NCBI RefSeq assembly: GCF_018729255.1
Contig: NZ_CP076061.1
Coordinates: forward strand, 186,001 to 250,000
Reading direction: 5' to 3'
DNA: 64,000 bases
Origin: Cupriavidus sp. EM10
Lineage (GTDB): Bacteria; Pseudomonadota; Gammaproteobacteria; Burkholderiales; Burkholderiaceae
Below are positions 10,579-19,823 of the stretch, in pieces. The notes beneath the pieces are model-generated. The model searched no databases and was not told where the DNA came from. It saw nothing but the letters and a program-made list of their open reading frames with translations. Position 1 is the stretch's first letter, and every line of letters begins with the position of its first letter. Both the position numbers and the translations under genes were made by a program.

Positions 10579-10600
10579 GGTATGTGATATACCAGCATAG
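10579..10600 (+). promoter_or_regulatory. Oxalate-regulon operator motif, site 1 (upstream of OFA copy 1)
   Basis: GGTATGTGATATACC, with core TGATATACCA at 10585-10594. The 15-mer GTATGTGATATACCA here is the exact reverse complement of the site before the PanE-like gene at 53371. The distance to the OFA start is long, about 380 bp, implying a long leader or a second promoter. Confidence 0.6.
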
Positions 10601-10712
10601 TCAAGCGAAAGCTGGGACAGGGTTTTCACCATCCCTCTCCATGTCATTCATTCCGGGTTTCCATGAAAATCGCCTATTAATCATCGATGTGCATTCATCG
10701 CCAAAAAATGGG

Positions 10713-10744
10713 CAAAAAAAGCCCGCAGGCTAGCACAGGCGGGC
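10713..10744 (-). terminator. Rho-independent terminator, minus strand
   Basis: Read on the minus strand, GCCCGCC, an 11-base loop and GCGGGC are followed by seven T. It would end transcripts from the hydrolase gene at 11007. The rest of 10208-11006 shows no convincing gene: a leader for the OFA gene, the operator at 10585 and AT-richer sequence without a coding signature. Confidence 0.55.
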
Positions 10745-11006
10745 GGAGGCGTGATGCGTGACACCAGTTCGCAACACGTAGGCTCTAGTTATAGATGAAG
10801 TTTTACCGCCCATTCAACGCAAGTTCGCAATTCGAGGGTTTTCTCTTAATCGCGAAACATTACAATCTTGTCAGAATAATCGGCAGGTATTGAAAATCAG
10901 GGAAAACCACGGCAAATTCCGCGCCCCCATTTATGCGGCGCCCTTCGCAACCCGCAGCCGGCGTGCGCCTGCGCGCCTCTCCCATCTACGGGAGAGGCAT
11001 CCTGCT

Positions 11007-11806
11007 TCAGTTCCCCTGCTTTACCGTCTGCACGGCATCCAGGATCACCTTGGCCACATCGGCCGGCCGCGATTGCTGCGGCACGTGGCTGGTCGGCAGC
11101 GTCGTCACCTTCGCGCCGATACGCTTGGCCATGGCCCGCTCCAGATCCGGCGGAATCATGCGGTCGTTGGCGCTGACGATGTACCACGACGGACGGCTCG
11201 ACCACGCCGTGACACTCGTTTTTTCGCCAAAGGCCTTCGCCTGAATCGGGCCTTGCGTGGCGGCCATCACGCGCGCCTGCGCGGCAGGTACGTCCTGCGC
11301 GAAATCGCTGGCCACGGCTTGCGGCGGCAGCGACAGATAGCCGTCCTTGTCCGCCACCAGCTTGCCGATGCCCGGCGCCGGCGGAAACGCCTTGCCGGCT
11401 TCCTCGGTCGACTGGCCCGCCTCGGGCGCAAACGCCGCCACGTAGACCAGCGCCGACACCTTGTCATTGGCGCCCGCCTCGGTAATCACCGTACCGCCCA
11501 CGAATGCCCCACCAGCACGACCTTGCCCGGCTGGTTGTCGATGGCACGGCGCGTGGCCGCCACGTCGCCGGCCAGCGATTCCAGCCCGTTCTGCACGGCC
11601 TGCACCTTAACGCCCTTTGCCTGCAGCAGCGGAATGACGCGGGCCCAGTCCGAGCCGTCGGCAAAGGCGCCATGCACGATGACTACGGACGGCTGCTGCG
11701 TATCATCCAAGGCAGCGGCGGCAGGCGCGGCCTGGACCGCGGCACCGGCTGTCAGCCCGAAGGTGGCCACGGCCAGCGATACGATGGTTCGATTGAGACT
11801 CCACAT
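11007..11806 (-). CDS. Secreted alpha/beta hydrolase (frameshifted)
   Basis: A hydrolase of about 266 residues with a Sec signal peptide (LAVATFGLTAGAAVQA, cleavage likely after AQA). The oxyanion segment VIVHGAFADGS, nucleophile motif GHSWGG (Ser) and late TSHVPQQ (His) are present. The frame breaks at about 11501 inside the nucleophile elbow: the text reads HSWAVR, and one G restores HSWGGTVITEAG. Substrate unknown; close relatives are annotated simply as alpha/beta hydrolases. The frame is open upstream to a second ATG at 11995, which has an AGGAG and would add a further hydrophobic segment. I prefer 11806 because the signal peptide starts there and GGAG precedes it. Confidence 0.75.
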
Positions 11807-12170
11807 GCGATTTCTCCAGCAAGACTGGTTTTGGAAGGCCGGCACGGGCTGGGCTGGCAGTGCAATGGCCAGCGCCACCCAGGCGGTGACCGTGGCGACT
11901 ATGGCAGTACCAAGCGTCAGCCCGTGGAGCGCACCCGGCGGCAGCGACGAGAACACCGTCCTCGTCAGCTGCAACGCGATATTGATTTTCGACATGGGTG
12001 GCTCCTGCCCGACCGTGGATTGGCGGCGCACCATGCGCATCGCCATGGCGCCTATTGGAAGGGCTGGACGTATCGCGTCCGTGTGGTGCAGGCGGCCGAT
12101 ACGTGTGTCGACGTATCGGCCATCCGTCGTGATACACAACGGTACAAACCGGGTGAAGAGGAAGGAAGGC

Positions 12171-13494
12171 TCAGAGGCGCCGGGCTTGCGCGCGCAGGCC
12201 GTCGAACACGCGCTCGGCCACGTCCTGCGGAAAGGTTGCCGGCAATTCGGCCGCCGTGGCGTCGATGGCCGGTTCGACGGCGGCCTTCAGCTCGGCGAGG
12301 ATCGATTCCACGTCATCGGCTGGCAGGCCCACCCGGCGGCCCTGCTCCAGCCAGTGCCGGCGCAGGATCTGGGCGATGCGATAGTGGTTCTGGCTGCTGC
12401 CGCGCACGGCCATCGCCATGCGCGCCTTCTGCGGCGCCAGCTGGTTTGCGCCGCCGCCCAAGATCGGGAAGGCCGAGAGCACGTCGTACAGCGGTGTCGA
12501 CCAGTAACGGCCGCCTGGGCCGATCGACAGGCTGAAATTCTTCGCATGCCCGTCGGTGGCGGCCAGCAGCCAGAACAGGATCTGCGTCTTGAAGAAATTG
12601 CGACGATCCTGGGCCGGTGTTTCGGACCCGGCCAGCACTCCCATGATGTCGGCGATGCCTGGCCCGCCGTCGGCCTGGTACTTCGCCAGCGGCGACAGGC
12701 CCAGCGCCTGGCAGAATCCTCCTGCGGCAGGCGGATGATCCAGCTGCCGTCTGGCGCGAGACGCCGGTCGAAACGCGCCACCGCCAGCACCTTCTGGTCC
12801 TCGAACGTTTCGATTGTGCAATCGGCGATCGGCAGGCCGAAATGGCCCACGATGCGCGCGCACAGCCATTCGTTTTCCACCGACGTGCGCATGTCGGCCC
12901 GCATGTTGCCGACCAGGCCCAGCGGCAGCTTGAGGATATGCGTGGTAGGCGTGCTGCCGTGCGGCAGCAGCCATTGGCCGCCGTGCTGCAGCAGCGCGGT
13001 CTTTTCCTGTGCGCCGGCAATCGACAGCCGCAGGTCGCCCTCGTCGTCGTGCTGGCCCAGCGGCGCGCTGCGCGTGGCGTCGCGCAGCAGCCGCGCGATG
13101 GCGGCTTCGTCCATCGGCGTGCCCTCGATGGCGCGCAGCGCTTGCGGCTCGTCGCCTTCAGGCAGCAGTTGCAGCGCGCCGACGCAGTCGCGCCCCAGCA
13201 CGGCCAGCAGGTCGAACGGCCCGTGCCCTGGGTGCGATGGCGCTGCGCGAGGCGGCGGCGGATGGCATCGCTGTCGGGCAGCAGGTTGTCGAAGTAGTCG
13301 GTCACCACGCCGCCGCGATATGGCGCCGCATCGGACCGGAATGGCAGCGACAGCGACAGCGGTCGCCCCTGTTCGCTCTCCATCCAGCCCGGGTCGTAGG
13401 CAAACGACTCGCCCTCGGTGCCCCGTTCCCAGGTGCCCGTCAGCCAGCCGTTCATCCAGACGCCAAGCCGGCGCCGCAGCGGACGCCGGCCCAT
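12171..13494 (-). CDS. hipA: HipA-family toxin, serine/threonine kinase (two frameshifts)
   Basis: The toxin of a HipBA pair, about 441 residues. HipA kinases phosphorylate glutamyl-tRNA synthetase in E. coli and induce persistence; the target here is unknown. The N-subdomain (about 1-100) includes FAYDPGWMESEQGRPLSLSLP. Kinase signatures follow: the SIAGAQEKTAL loop, ENEWLCARIV, and the catalytic DGHAKNFSL. Frame changes at about 13220 (QG then HGPFDLLA) and about 12717 (RLPQED then FCQALGLSPLAKYQ) are each repaired by one base. The ATG shares a base with the TAA of hipB, so the pair is translationally coupled. As written the toxin would be inactive. Confidence 0.85.
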
Positions 13495-13868
13495 TACCAG
13501 TCCTCTCCTGATCCCGATCCCTGGCCAGGCTTCGGCTTGCGCCGGGGCGCCAGGCTGGCTGCTTTCGTGGGCGCTTTCGTCACCGCTTTCCTGGCCGTTG
13601 ATCGTCGGGCCGGTCCGGCATCGGCGGTGTCTCTGGCAACGACAGCGCCACGCGGCGACAGCACCAGGTCCACCTCCAGCGCCTGCAGTACCGCAAGTAC
13701 CCGCGCCATGCTGGCGCGGCCCGGATTGGCCTCCAGGCGGGCGTAGCTCTGCTGGCTGACGCCGAGACGCGCCGCTACATCGGCCTGCGACAGGCCGCGC
13801 GACTTGCGAAAGCCCTGCAGCACAGGATTCAGCTGGGTCAGGATTCGAATGGGATATTGGGTAGCCAT
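13494..13868 (-). CDS. hipB: HipB-like XRE antitoxin/repressor
   Basis: A 124-residue protein that would neutralise HipA and repress its own operon. The HTH lies at about residues 15-65 (LQGFRKSRGLSQADVAARLG, SQQSYARLEANPGRASMARV). The C-terminal tail is long, basic and Ala/Lys/Pro rich (ARRSTARKAVTKAPTKAAS), longer than E. coli HipB. The frame is open far upstream, but the ATG at 13868 starts the domain and the four operators begin just 28 bp above it, so longer starts are unlikely. The operators at 13896-13992 are strong evidence that it binds DNA cooperatively. Confidence 0.85.
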   Translation of the reverse strand: MATQYPIRILTQLNPVLQGFRKSRGLSQADVAARLGVSQQSYARLEANPGRASMARVLAVLQALEVDLVLSPRGAVVARDTADAGPARRSTARKAVTKAPTKAASLAPRRKPKPGQGSGSGEDW

Positions 13869-13895
13869 GGGGGCGAGCACTTCAGATATGGGTTC

Positions 13896-13992
13896 ACAAC
13901 CCATCGGTTGTAAAACCGTTTTACTACGCAGCGGTTGTATTTTCAAGTTACAACGTATCGGTTGTAAAATGGACTTACAACATATTGGTTGT
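13896..13992. promoter_or_regulatory. Four HipB operators at exact 27-bp spacing
   Basis: Four 16-bp near-palindromes with the pattern ACAAC-N6-GTTGT start at 13896, 13923, 13950 and 13977: ACAACCCATCGGTTGT, ACTACGCAGCGGTTGT, ACAACGTATCGGTTGT and ACAACATATTGGTTGT. The period is 27 bp each time. E. coli hipBA is likewise controlled by four operators, so this is very probably the autoregulatory region. It also lies before the divergent IclR gene. Confidence 0.85.
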
Positions 13993-14113
13993 ACAAGGTG
14001 CGCCGCCGGTCGCTTCCGGGCGGGCGCCGTGCTACAGTCCGCCCCGGTGGCCGCACCCCGGGCCACCCTTGTTCGAACCCGATCAGCACCCGATCCGACC
14101 CTTCCCGCCGCCC

Positions 14114-14884
14114 ATGCCAGAGCGCCCCGAGCCCGCCAAATCCCCGGCAATGAACGTCAAGACCGCCCTGCGCGTCATCGAGATCATCGAGACCTTCGCG
14201 CGTGAACGGCGGGCGCTGTCATTGTCGGAACTGGCGCGCCTGCTGGCAGTGCCGGCGTCGAGCTGCCTGGCGCTGATCCGGACGCTGACCTCGCTGGGCT
14301 ACCTGTACGAAACCGCACGCCGGCAAGGCTACTACCCCACCGGACGCCTGCTGGCCATGGCGCAGCAGATTGCCCGGCACGATCCCGTGCTGGACCGCGT
14401 GCACGGCACGATGAGCGAACTGCGTGACGCCACCGGCGAGACCATCGTCATCGGCAAGCTGCATGAAGGCACGGCGGTGGTCTATCTGGACGTGCTCGAA
14501 TCCCCGCACGCGATTCGCTATATCGCCACGGCGGGTGAACGGCGCGAGCTGCACGCCAACTCCATCGGCAAGGCCCTGCTGGCGGCGATGGACGACGGCG
14601 AGCGCGCCGCAGTGCTGTCGCGGCTGCCCTACCAGGGCTTCACGCCCCGCACGCTGACCACGCCGGAGACGCTCGAAGCCGATCTGCGCCAGTCGCGCGA
14701 GCGCGGCGCCTATGTCAATCTCAGTGAGTCGATGCCCGATGTGGGCGCGCTGGCCTGGCCGGTGCGGCTGTCGGGCGAATGCTATGCGATTTCTATTGCG
14801 GGGCCGGTGTACCGGATAGAACCCCATCTGGAGCGCTACGCCGCCATCCTGCGCGCGGCATGTGCGTCGCTGGAAAAGACCTGA
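14114..14884 (+). CDS. IclR-family transcriptional regulator
   Basis: A 256-residue regulator. The N-terminal winged helix covers about residues 13-75 (ALRVIEIIETFARERRALSL, ELARLLAVPASSCLALIRTL). The effector domain extends to the end, with IATAGERRELHANSIGKALL typical of the family. The frame is open from 13985, but that part overlaps the HipB operators. The ATG at 14114 and the ATG at 14150 (MNVKTALRV) are both plausible starts. Its stop faces the end of the aryl polyene operon 27 bp away. Target genes unknown. Confidence 0.85.
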   Translation: MPERPEPAKSPAMNVKTALRVIEIIETFARERRALSLSELARLLAVPASSCLALIRTLTSLGYLYETARRQGYYPTGRLLAMAQQIARHDPVLDRVHGTMSELRDATGETIVIGKLHEGTAVVYLDVLESPHAIRYIATAGERRELHANSIGKALLAAMDDGERAAVLSRLPYQGFTPRTLTTPETLEADLRQSRERGAYVNLSESMPDVGALAWPVRLSGECYAISIAGPVYRIEPHLERYAAILRAACASLEKT

Positions 14885-14910
14885 GCGTCGGGGACGCTCG
14901 ATCGGCGCGC

Positions 14911-15609
14911 TCAATCGACCGTTTCCCGCGCTTCCAGCCGCCAGCCGCTGACGTGCGGCAGGCCCAGGTCATCTTCGAGGCCCGAAGCAGCGGCCAGGGC
15001 CAGCACGGCGTTCTTGCGGCGCCATGTCAGGCCGTTGGCCCGCGCCAGCGGCGACGGCACCGCTTCCACCACATGCCCCATCATGGTCTGGAACAGGTTG
15101 CCGCCATGGCATTTGATCCAGGCCTCCTTGAGCGTCCAGAGCTGGAAGAACGCCAGCAGGCGGGCAGCCTCGTCGCCTTCGGCCAGCAGTTCGGGCAGCG
15201 CCGCGCGCTCGGCCTCGGTGGTGGTGGCCTCGATCAGCGTGCCAAGGTGCTTGCGCGGCTGCAGTTCCTCGATATCGACCCCGACCGGCATGTCCGAGAC
15301 CGCACAGGCCAGGTGATCGCCGGAGTGGGCAATCGAGACGAACACCGGCGTACCCACCGCGCCGCTCGTGTGGGTCGCCAGCGGCGGCGCGTCCTCGGCG
15401 GCCGATAGCGCCCATTCCGATGCATCGCCGCCGAAGGTCACGGCCAGCAACCGCCGCGCCAGCCAGCGCCCCGCCGCGAACTGCTCGGCGCGCTGCTGGG
15501 CCCGCATGGCCGCCAGCCGCGCCAGTTCCTCGGGCGACATCCAGCGGCTGACAGGGGGCGCCATGGCGGCAAAGGCCATGACCGATCCGGTACGCAGGGC
15601 AATCGGCAT
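14911..15609 (-). CDS. 4'-phosphopantetheinyl transferase (Sfp type)
   Basis: A 232-residue enzyme that loads the phosphopantetheine arm onto carrier proteins. The diagnostic motifs are VGVDIEELQPR (metal-binding Asp and Glu) and FFQLWTLKEAWIKCHGG (W-x-x-KEA-x-x-K). It is the last gene of the long minus-strand operon that begins at 31265 and most likely activates the two ACPs at 29172 and 29480. The ATG at 15609 follows the intergenic gap after the exported protein gene. Confidence 0.9.
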   Translation of the reverse strand: MPIALRTGSVMAFAAMAPPVSRWMSPEELARLAAMRAQQRAEQFAAGRWLARRLLAVTFGGDASEWALSAAEDAPPLATHTSGAVGTPVFVSIAHSGDHLACAVSDMPVGVDIEELQPRKHLGTLIEATTTEAERAALPELLAEGDEAARLLAFFQLWTLKEAWIKCHGGNLFQTMMGHVVEAVPSPLARANGLTWRRKNAVLALAAASGLEDDLGLPHVSGWRLEARETVD

Positions 15610-15659
15610 GGGGGCGGTTTCCTTCGGCGGCCTCTGGCGCGGCGTGTCCGGATGGCGGA

Positions 15660-16108
15660 TCAGTTCGCCACGTTGGCGTACGTGCCCTTGAGCGTGACGC
15701 CCACCACCACGGCGCCGGCGTGGCATTCGTACTCCGAAGCGCTGGCGTTGGTGTCCTTCTTGTAATAGCTGACCATGTCGACCACGGCGTTGGCGCCCAG
15801 CGACTTGGCCTTGTCCTGGAACGAGATCAGCGCCGACAGCGCGGCCCAGCGGCAGGCTTCCTCATCGCTCTTGCCTACGCCGTTGGTCTTCTTGTTGGAG
15901 ACGTCGCTGTCCTTCTTCTCCAGCACCTTCGGGGTCTTGGCCCCGACAGGTAGAACTTCACCGAGCCATCGAGCTTTTCCTGGGCCTCGGGCATGTTCAG
16001 CACATCGGCGAACGGCAGCATGTACTTGGTATCGCGCGCGGCGGCGGGCGTGGACAGCAGCGCGGCGGCACAGGCAACGGCGACCAGCGGGAGAGCGACA
16101 AGCTTCAT
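15660..16108 (-). CDS. Small exported protein of the aryl polyene operon (frameshifted)
   Basis: About 149 residues with a signal peptide (VALPLVAVACAAALLSTPAAA). The mature part includes DTKYMLPFADVLNMPEAQEK and, after restoring one G near 15944, AKTPKVLEKKDSDVSNKKTN and YKKDTNASASEYECHAGAVV. Homologues are often misnamed excinuclease ATPase subunit; no nucleotide-binding motif is present, so I do not use that name. Two cysteines (EEACRW and EYECHAG) could pair in the periplasm. Its role in the pathway is unknown. Confidence 0.65.
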
Positions 16109-16151
16109 TGGACTTCCTTTCGTTTGATTGATTGTGGAAGAAACTAGGCGA

Positions 16152-16191
16152 ATTGCGACATTGCGACATTGCGACATTGCAACGTTGCAGC
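16152..16191. repeat. 8-bp tandem repeat
   Basis: ATTGCGAC is repeated three times in a row, followed by the degenerate copies ATTGCAAC and GTTGCAGC. It lies between the ketosynthase stop at 16201 and the exported protein gene at 16108. A slippage-prone tract with no clear function. Confidence 0.7.
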
Positions 16192-16200
16192 ACTTTGGCC

Positions 16201-17430
16201 TCAAGCATGCCAGCGGCGGAAAACCAGCGCGGTATTGATGCCGCCAAACGCGAAATTGTTACTCATCACGTACTCGGTGTCGATCCGTCGACCCTCGCCC
16301 ATGATGTAGTCCAGCTGCGCGCAGCGCTCATCCGGCGTGGACAGGTTCACGGTGGGCGCAAACCAGCCGTCGCGCATCATCTCGATCGTCATCCACGCTT
16401 CCAGCGCGCCGCACGCCCCGAGCGTATGGCCCATGTAGCTCTTGAGCGAGCTGATCGGCAAGTCCGGTCCGAACACGGCATGCGTGGCATGCGATTCGGC
16501 GATGTCGCCGTGGTCGGTGGCCGTGCCGTGCGCGTTGACGTAGCCGATGGCCCCGGGCGCCACGCCGGCTTCCTCCAGTGCCAGCCGCATGGCCACGGCC
16601 ATGGTGTCGGCCTGGGGCTGCGTCACGTGCGCGCCGTCGCTGTTGGTGCCGTAGCCCACGATCTCGGCCAGGATACGCGCGCCGCGTGCCTGCGCGTGTT
16701 CCAGTTCCTCCAGCACCAGCGTGCCGGCGCCCTCGCCCAGCACCAGGCCGTCACGGTCGGCATCGAACGGGCGCGGCGTGGTGTGCGGCGCGTCGTTGCG
16801 CGTGCTGGTGGCGAACAGCGTGTCGAACACGGCCGCCTCGGTGGCGTCCAGTTCCTCGCCGCCGCCTGCCAGCATCGCCACCTGCTTGCCCATGCGGATG
16901 GCTTCGTACGCATAGCCGATGCCGTGGCTGCCCGACGTGCACGCGCTGGACGTGGTCAGGATCCGGCCCGTGATGCCAAAGAACACGCCGATGTTCACGG
17001 CCGTGGTATGGGGCATCATGCGGATATACGTGGTGGCACTGATGTCCTCGGTCGAGCGCTCGCTCATCATGCGGCCAAAGTCCTGCACCGCCGACGGCGT
17101 GCCCGTGGACGACCCGTAGGCAATGCCCATGCGGCCGCTCGTGACCAGCGCATCGCCGGCGAGGCCCGCATCGGCCAGCGCGGCCTCGCTGGCCATCACT
17201 GCCATCAGCGACACCCGCCCCATCGACCGCGTCAGCTTGCGCGTGTAGTGCGACGGCAGCGTGAACGCCGGCACCGGCGCACCCAGCCGGGTATTGAGCC
17301 CCCGGATGTCGTCCCATTCCGGCATATGCACCACGGCGTTGCGCCCGCTGGCCAGGCGCTCTCGCACCGTCAGCCAGTCGTTGCCCAGGGCGCTGACCGC
17401 GCCCGCGCCGGTAACCACGACCCGCTTCAT
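16201..17430 (-). CDS. Beta-ketoacyl-ACP synthase (KAS I/II type), aryl polyene operon
   Basis: A 409-residue condensing enzyme that extends the polyene chain with malonyl-ACP. The complete Cys-His-His triad is visible: Cys164 (SSACTSGSHG), His301 (NAHGTATDHGD) and His335 (SYMGHTLGAC). Its ATG overlaps the repaired stop of the ketoreductase gene (ATGA). In known aryl polyene systems two KAS proteins and a chain-length-factor-like protein cooperate; this is one of two here with an intact active site. Confidence 0.9.
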   Translation of the reverse strand: MKRVVVTGAGAVSALGNDWLTVRERLASGRNAVVHMPEWDDIRGLNTRLGAPVPAFTLPSHYTRKLTRSMGRVSLMAVMASEAALADAGLAGDALVTSGRMGIAYGSSTGTPSAVQDFGRMMSERSTEDISATTYIRMMPHTTAVNIGVFFGITGRILTTSSACTSGSHGIGYAYEAIRMGKQVAMLAGGGEELDATEAAVFDTLFATSTRNDAPHTTPRPFDADRDGLVLGEGAGTLVLEELEHAQARGARILAEIVGYGTNSDGAHVTQPQADTMAVAMRLALEEAGVAPGAIGYVNAHGTATDHGDIAESHATHAVFGPDLPISSLKSYMGHTLGACGALEAWMTIEMMRDGWFAPTVNLSTPDERCAQLDYIMGEGRRIDTEYVMSNNFAFGGINTALVFRRWHA

Positions 17431-18157
17431 CCGAACATCCCCCGTTCACCGAAATCACCTGGCGTGTAATGTATCCGGCATCTGGCGAGAGCAGGAAGGC
17501 CACCGTGGCGGCCACTTCATCGGGCGTCCCCATGCGGCGCGCCGGAATCATTTTGAGTGCCTCATCACGCACATGTTCGTCGACCATCTCCGTGTCGATC
17601 AGCCCGGGCGCCACGCAGTTGACGGTGATCTGCCGCTTGGCCAGTTCGATGGCCAGCGCCTTGGTGGCGCCGATAATGCCGGCCTTGGCCGCGCTGTAGT
17701 TGGTCTGGCCGCGGTTGCCCACCAGCCCCGACACCGACGACAGCGTGACGATGCGGCCAGCCTGGCGGCGCTGCACCATCGGCATCACCAGCGGGTTCAG
17801 CACGTTGTAGAAGGCATCCAGGTTGGTATGGACCACTTCGTCCCATTCGGCGCCGGTCATGGCCGGGAACGCCGCATCGCGCGCCAGGCCCGCGTTGCAG
17901 ACCACGCCGTAGTAGCAGCCATGTTCCTCGATGTCGGCCAGCAGCACGCTGGCCGTGGCTTCGCGCCGGGCGATGTCGAACGCCAGCACGCGGGCATTGC
18001 GGCCGAACGCCCGCACGGCATCGGCCACCGAGTCGGCCTCGTCGCGGCGCGCGCGGCAATGCACCACCACGTCATAGCCGTCACGCGCCAGGCGCAATGC
18101 AATGGCACGGCCAATACCGCGCGAGGAACCCGTGACGAGCACGGTCTTGTTGGTCAT
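17427..18157 (-). CDS. 3-oxoacyl-ACP reductase, FabG-like SDR (frameshifted at 3' end)
   Basis: A 243-residue short-chain dehydrogenase that reduces the 3-keto group in each elongation round using NADPH. The cofactor motif GSSRGIGRA lies at about residues 10-18. NAG is present (VCNAGLARD), and the catalytic Ser, Tyr and Lys lie in SSVSG and YSAAK. The C-terminus VISVNGG should continue MFG and stop at 17427; one G is missing from a G run near 17442, so the written frame runs into the next gene. Start at 18157, overlapping the dehydratase stop by 4 bp. Confidence 0.9.
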
Positions 18158-18630
18158 GCTTGCTGCCCTTGGAGAAATGCCTGCGCGTCGGCAGGCTGGA
18201 ATACCGAAACATTGGCGCGCGCCACCTCGCGGCCGTCCATCGACAGCGTACAGGCGAACATGCCCAGGCCGTTGTCGCCGGCCAGTTCGACGCGCGCGGC
18301 CACCGTCAGCACGCTTCCCACCGGAAATGCCGACACGTCGCAGGCATAGCGCCGCGATCCAAGCAGGAAGCCGATGCCGGGCGCCCGCCCGGCTGCGCGG
18401 TCCTGCGCACCGGCCCACGCCGCAATGGTCTGGGCCATGTATTCGATGCCCACCCAGCCGGGCATGCCGTCGTCGTCCACGAACAGTTGCGTGGCACGCA
18501 CCGTGGCACGCGCCACGCAGCCGTCGGCGTCCGCCTGCACCAGTTCGTCGATCAGGCGCATGGCGCCCGCGTGGGGCACCAGCTCGGCCACGGGCGGCAG
18601 TTGATTCGATATCGGTTCGATCGCATTCAT
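18154..18630 (-). CDS. Hotdog-fold 3-hydroxyacyl-ACP dehydratase
   Basis: A 158-residue single hotdog domain. The N-terminal LVPHAGAMRLIDEL provides the likely catalytic His, and GWVGIEYMAQTIAAWAG is the central helix. In aryl polyene pathways this class removes water to give the conjugated double bonds. It sits between the two ketosynthase genes and overlaps the ketoreductase gene by 4 bp, an arrangement typical of such operons. Confidence 0.85.
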   Translation of the reverse strand: MNAIEPISNQLPPVAELVPHAGAMRLIDELVQADADGCVARATVRATQLFVDDDGMPGWVGIEYMAQTIAAWAGAQDRAAGRAPGIGFLLGSRRYACDVSAFPVGSVLTVAARVELAGDNGLGMFACTLSMDGREVARANVSVFQPADAQAFLQGQQA

Positions 18631-18632
18631 CT

Positions 18633-19823
18633 TTAGCCCTGCCCCATCACCAGCGCACTGTTGCTGCCACCGAACGCGAATGAATTGCTCATGACATGGC
18701 GCACGGGCCGGCCCAGCGACTCGTCAGGCCCCACCACGTGCAGCTGCGGCAAGGCGTCGTCCGCCACGCCATCCCACCAGTGGGCCGGCAGCCTGCCACG
18801 CGGATTGCCTTCGAGCGTCAGGTACATCAGCGCGGCCTCCACTGCGCCTGCGGCACCCAGCGTATGCCCGGTCTGCGGCTTGGTGGAACTGACCGGCACC
18901 GCCGCACCCAGCAGGTCCGATACGGCGCGCGACTCCATCGCATCGTTCTGTTCCGTGGCGGTGCCGTGCAGGTTCAGATAGTCGATGTCGGCCGCCGCCA
19001 GGCCTGCACGGGCCATCGCCTGTTGCATCGCGGCGCGCGCCCCGGCACCGGCCGGGTCCGGGGCGGACATATGGTGCGCGTCCGATGTCTCGCCCCAGCC
19101 GGCCAGCCGGACCGGGCCCGCTTCGCGCGACATCAGGAACAGCGCCGCGCCCTCGCCCAGGTTGATGCCTCGCCGGTTGGCCGACAGCGGATTGCAACGC
19201 TCGATGCTGACGCTGTCCAGCGAGCGGAAGCCGGCGATCGTGAACGCGCACAGCGTGTCCACACCGCCCGCGATGACCACGTCTGCCACGCCCTGCTCCA
19301 GCAGGCGCGCTGCGGCGGCCAGCGACTTGGCGCTCGACGAGCACGCCGTGGAAATCGTGTACGCCGGCCCCGCCACGCCCAGCGCCAGCGCCAGGTATTG
19401 CGCGGGCGAGCCAAGCTCCTGCTGGCCGTAGTGGAATCTCCCCGGCCACGCGCCCGTGCGGGCCCGTTCGCTCACGGCCACTTCGCCGTCGCTGATGCCC
19501 GATGTACTGGTGCCCAGCACGATGGCCACGCGCAACGGCCCCACGCGCGCGATGGCGGCTTCCACGGCTGGCCGGATCGCCGTCAGCGTGCGGTCCAGCA
19601 AGGCGTTGTTGCGGCTGGACAGTTCCCGCGCGATACCGGCCGGCAGATCGGCGGCGGCCACTGGTTCCTGCACGGTGCCCAGGTGCAGGGGCATGCCCGG
19701 CGTATAGCGGTCCGTCATCTCGCCGCCGCTGGGTCCATCGGTCCGGAACAGTGCGGCGCGCACGGCGTCGGTACCGCTGCCGAGCGCGCAGATCACGTTC
19801 ATCGCATTCATGTAGATCGTCAT
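18633..19823 (-). CDS. Beta-ketoacyl-ACP synthase, second copy, aryl polyene operon
   Basis: A 396-residue KAS with Cys161 (STACSSSAKSL), His286 (LHGTATEQND) and His320 (KPQTGHTLGAAG), so it should be catalytically competent. It is only distantly similar to the synthase at 16201. The start ATG at 19823 overlaps the lipoprotein stop by 4 bp; the frame is open further upstream but that is the lipoprotein coding region. Likely role: another elongation or initiation step. Confidence 0.88.
   Translation of the reverse strand: MTIYMNAMNVICALGSGTDAVRAALFRTDGPSGGEMTDRYTPGMPLHLGTVQEPVAAADLPAGIARELSSRNNALLDRTLTAIRPAVEAAIARVGPLRVAIVLGTSTSGISDGEVAVSERARTGAWPGRFHYGQQELGSPAQYLALALGVAGPAYTISTACSSSAKSLAAAARLLEQGVADVVIAGGVDTLCAFTIAGFRSLDSVSIERCNPLSANRRGINLGEGAALFLMSREAGPVRLAGWGETSDAHHMSAPDPAGAGARAAMQQAMARAGLAAADIDYLNLHGTATEQNDAMESRAVSDLLGAAVPVSSTKPQTGHTLGAAGAVEAALMYLTLEGNPRGRLPAHWWDGVADDALPQLHVVGPDESLGRPVRHVMSNSFAFGGSNSALVMGQG

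Noticed and set aside
11007..13494. True pseudogenes for hipA and the secreted hydrolase
   Set aside because: The breaks are single bases in otherwise well-conserved genes and match the window-wide error pattern.
13896..13992. CRISPR or satellite repeat at the hipB promoter
   Set aside because: Units are short palindromes with diverged centres and lie exactly at the promoter of an autoregulated operon, which explains them as operators.
15660..16108. Excinuclease ATPase subunit
   Set aside because: Homologues carry that label, but the sequence is a small secreted protein without Walker motifs.
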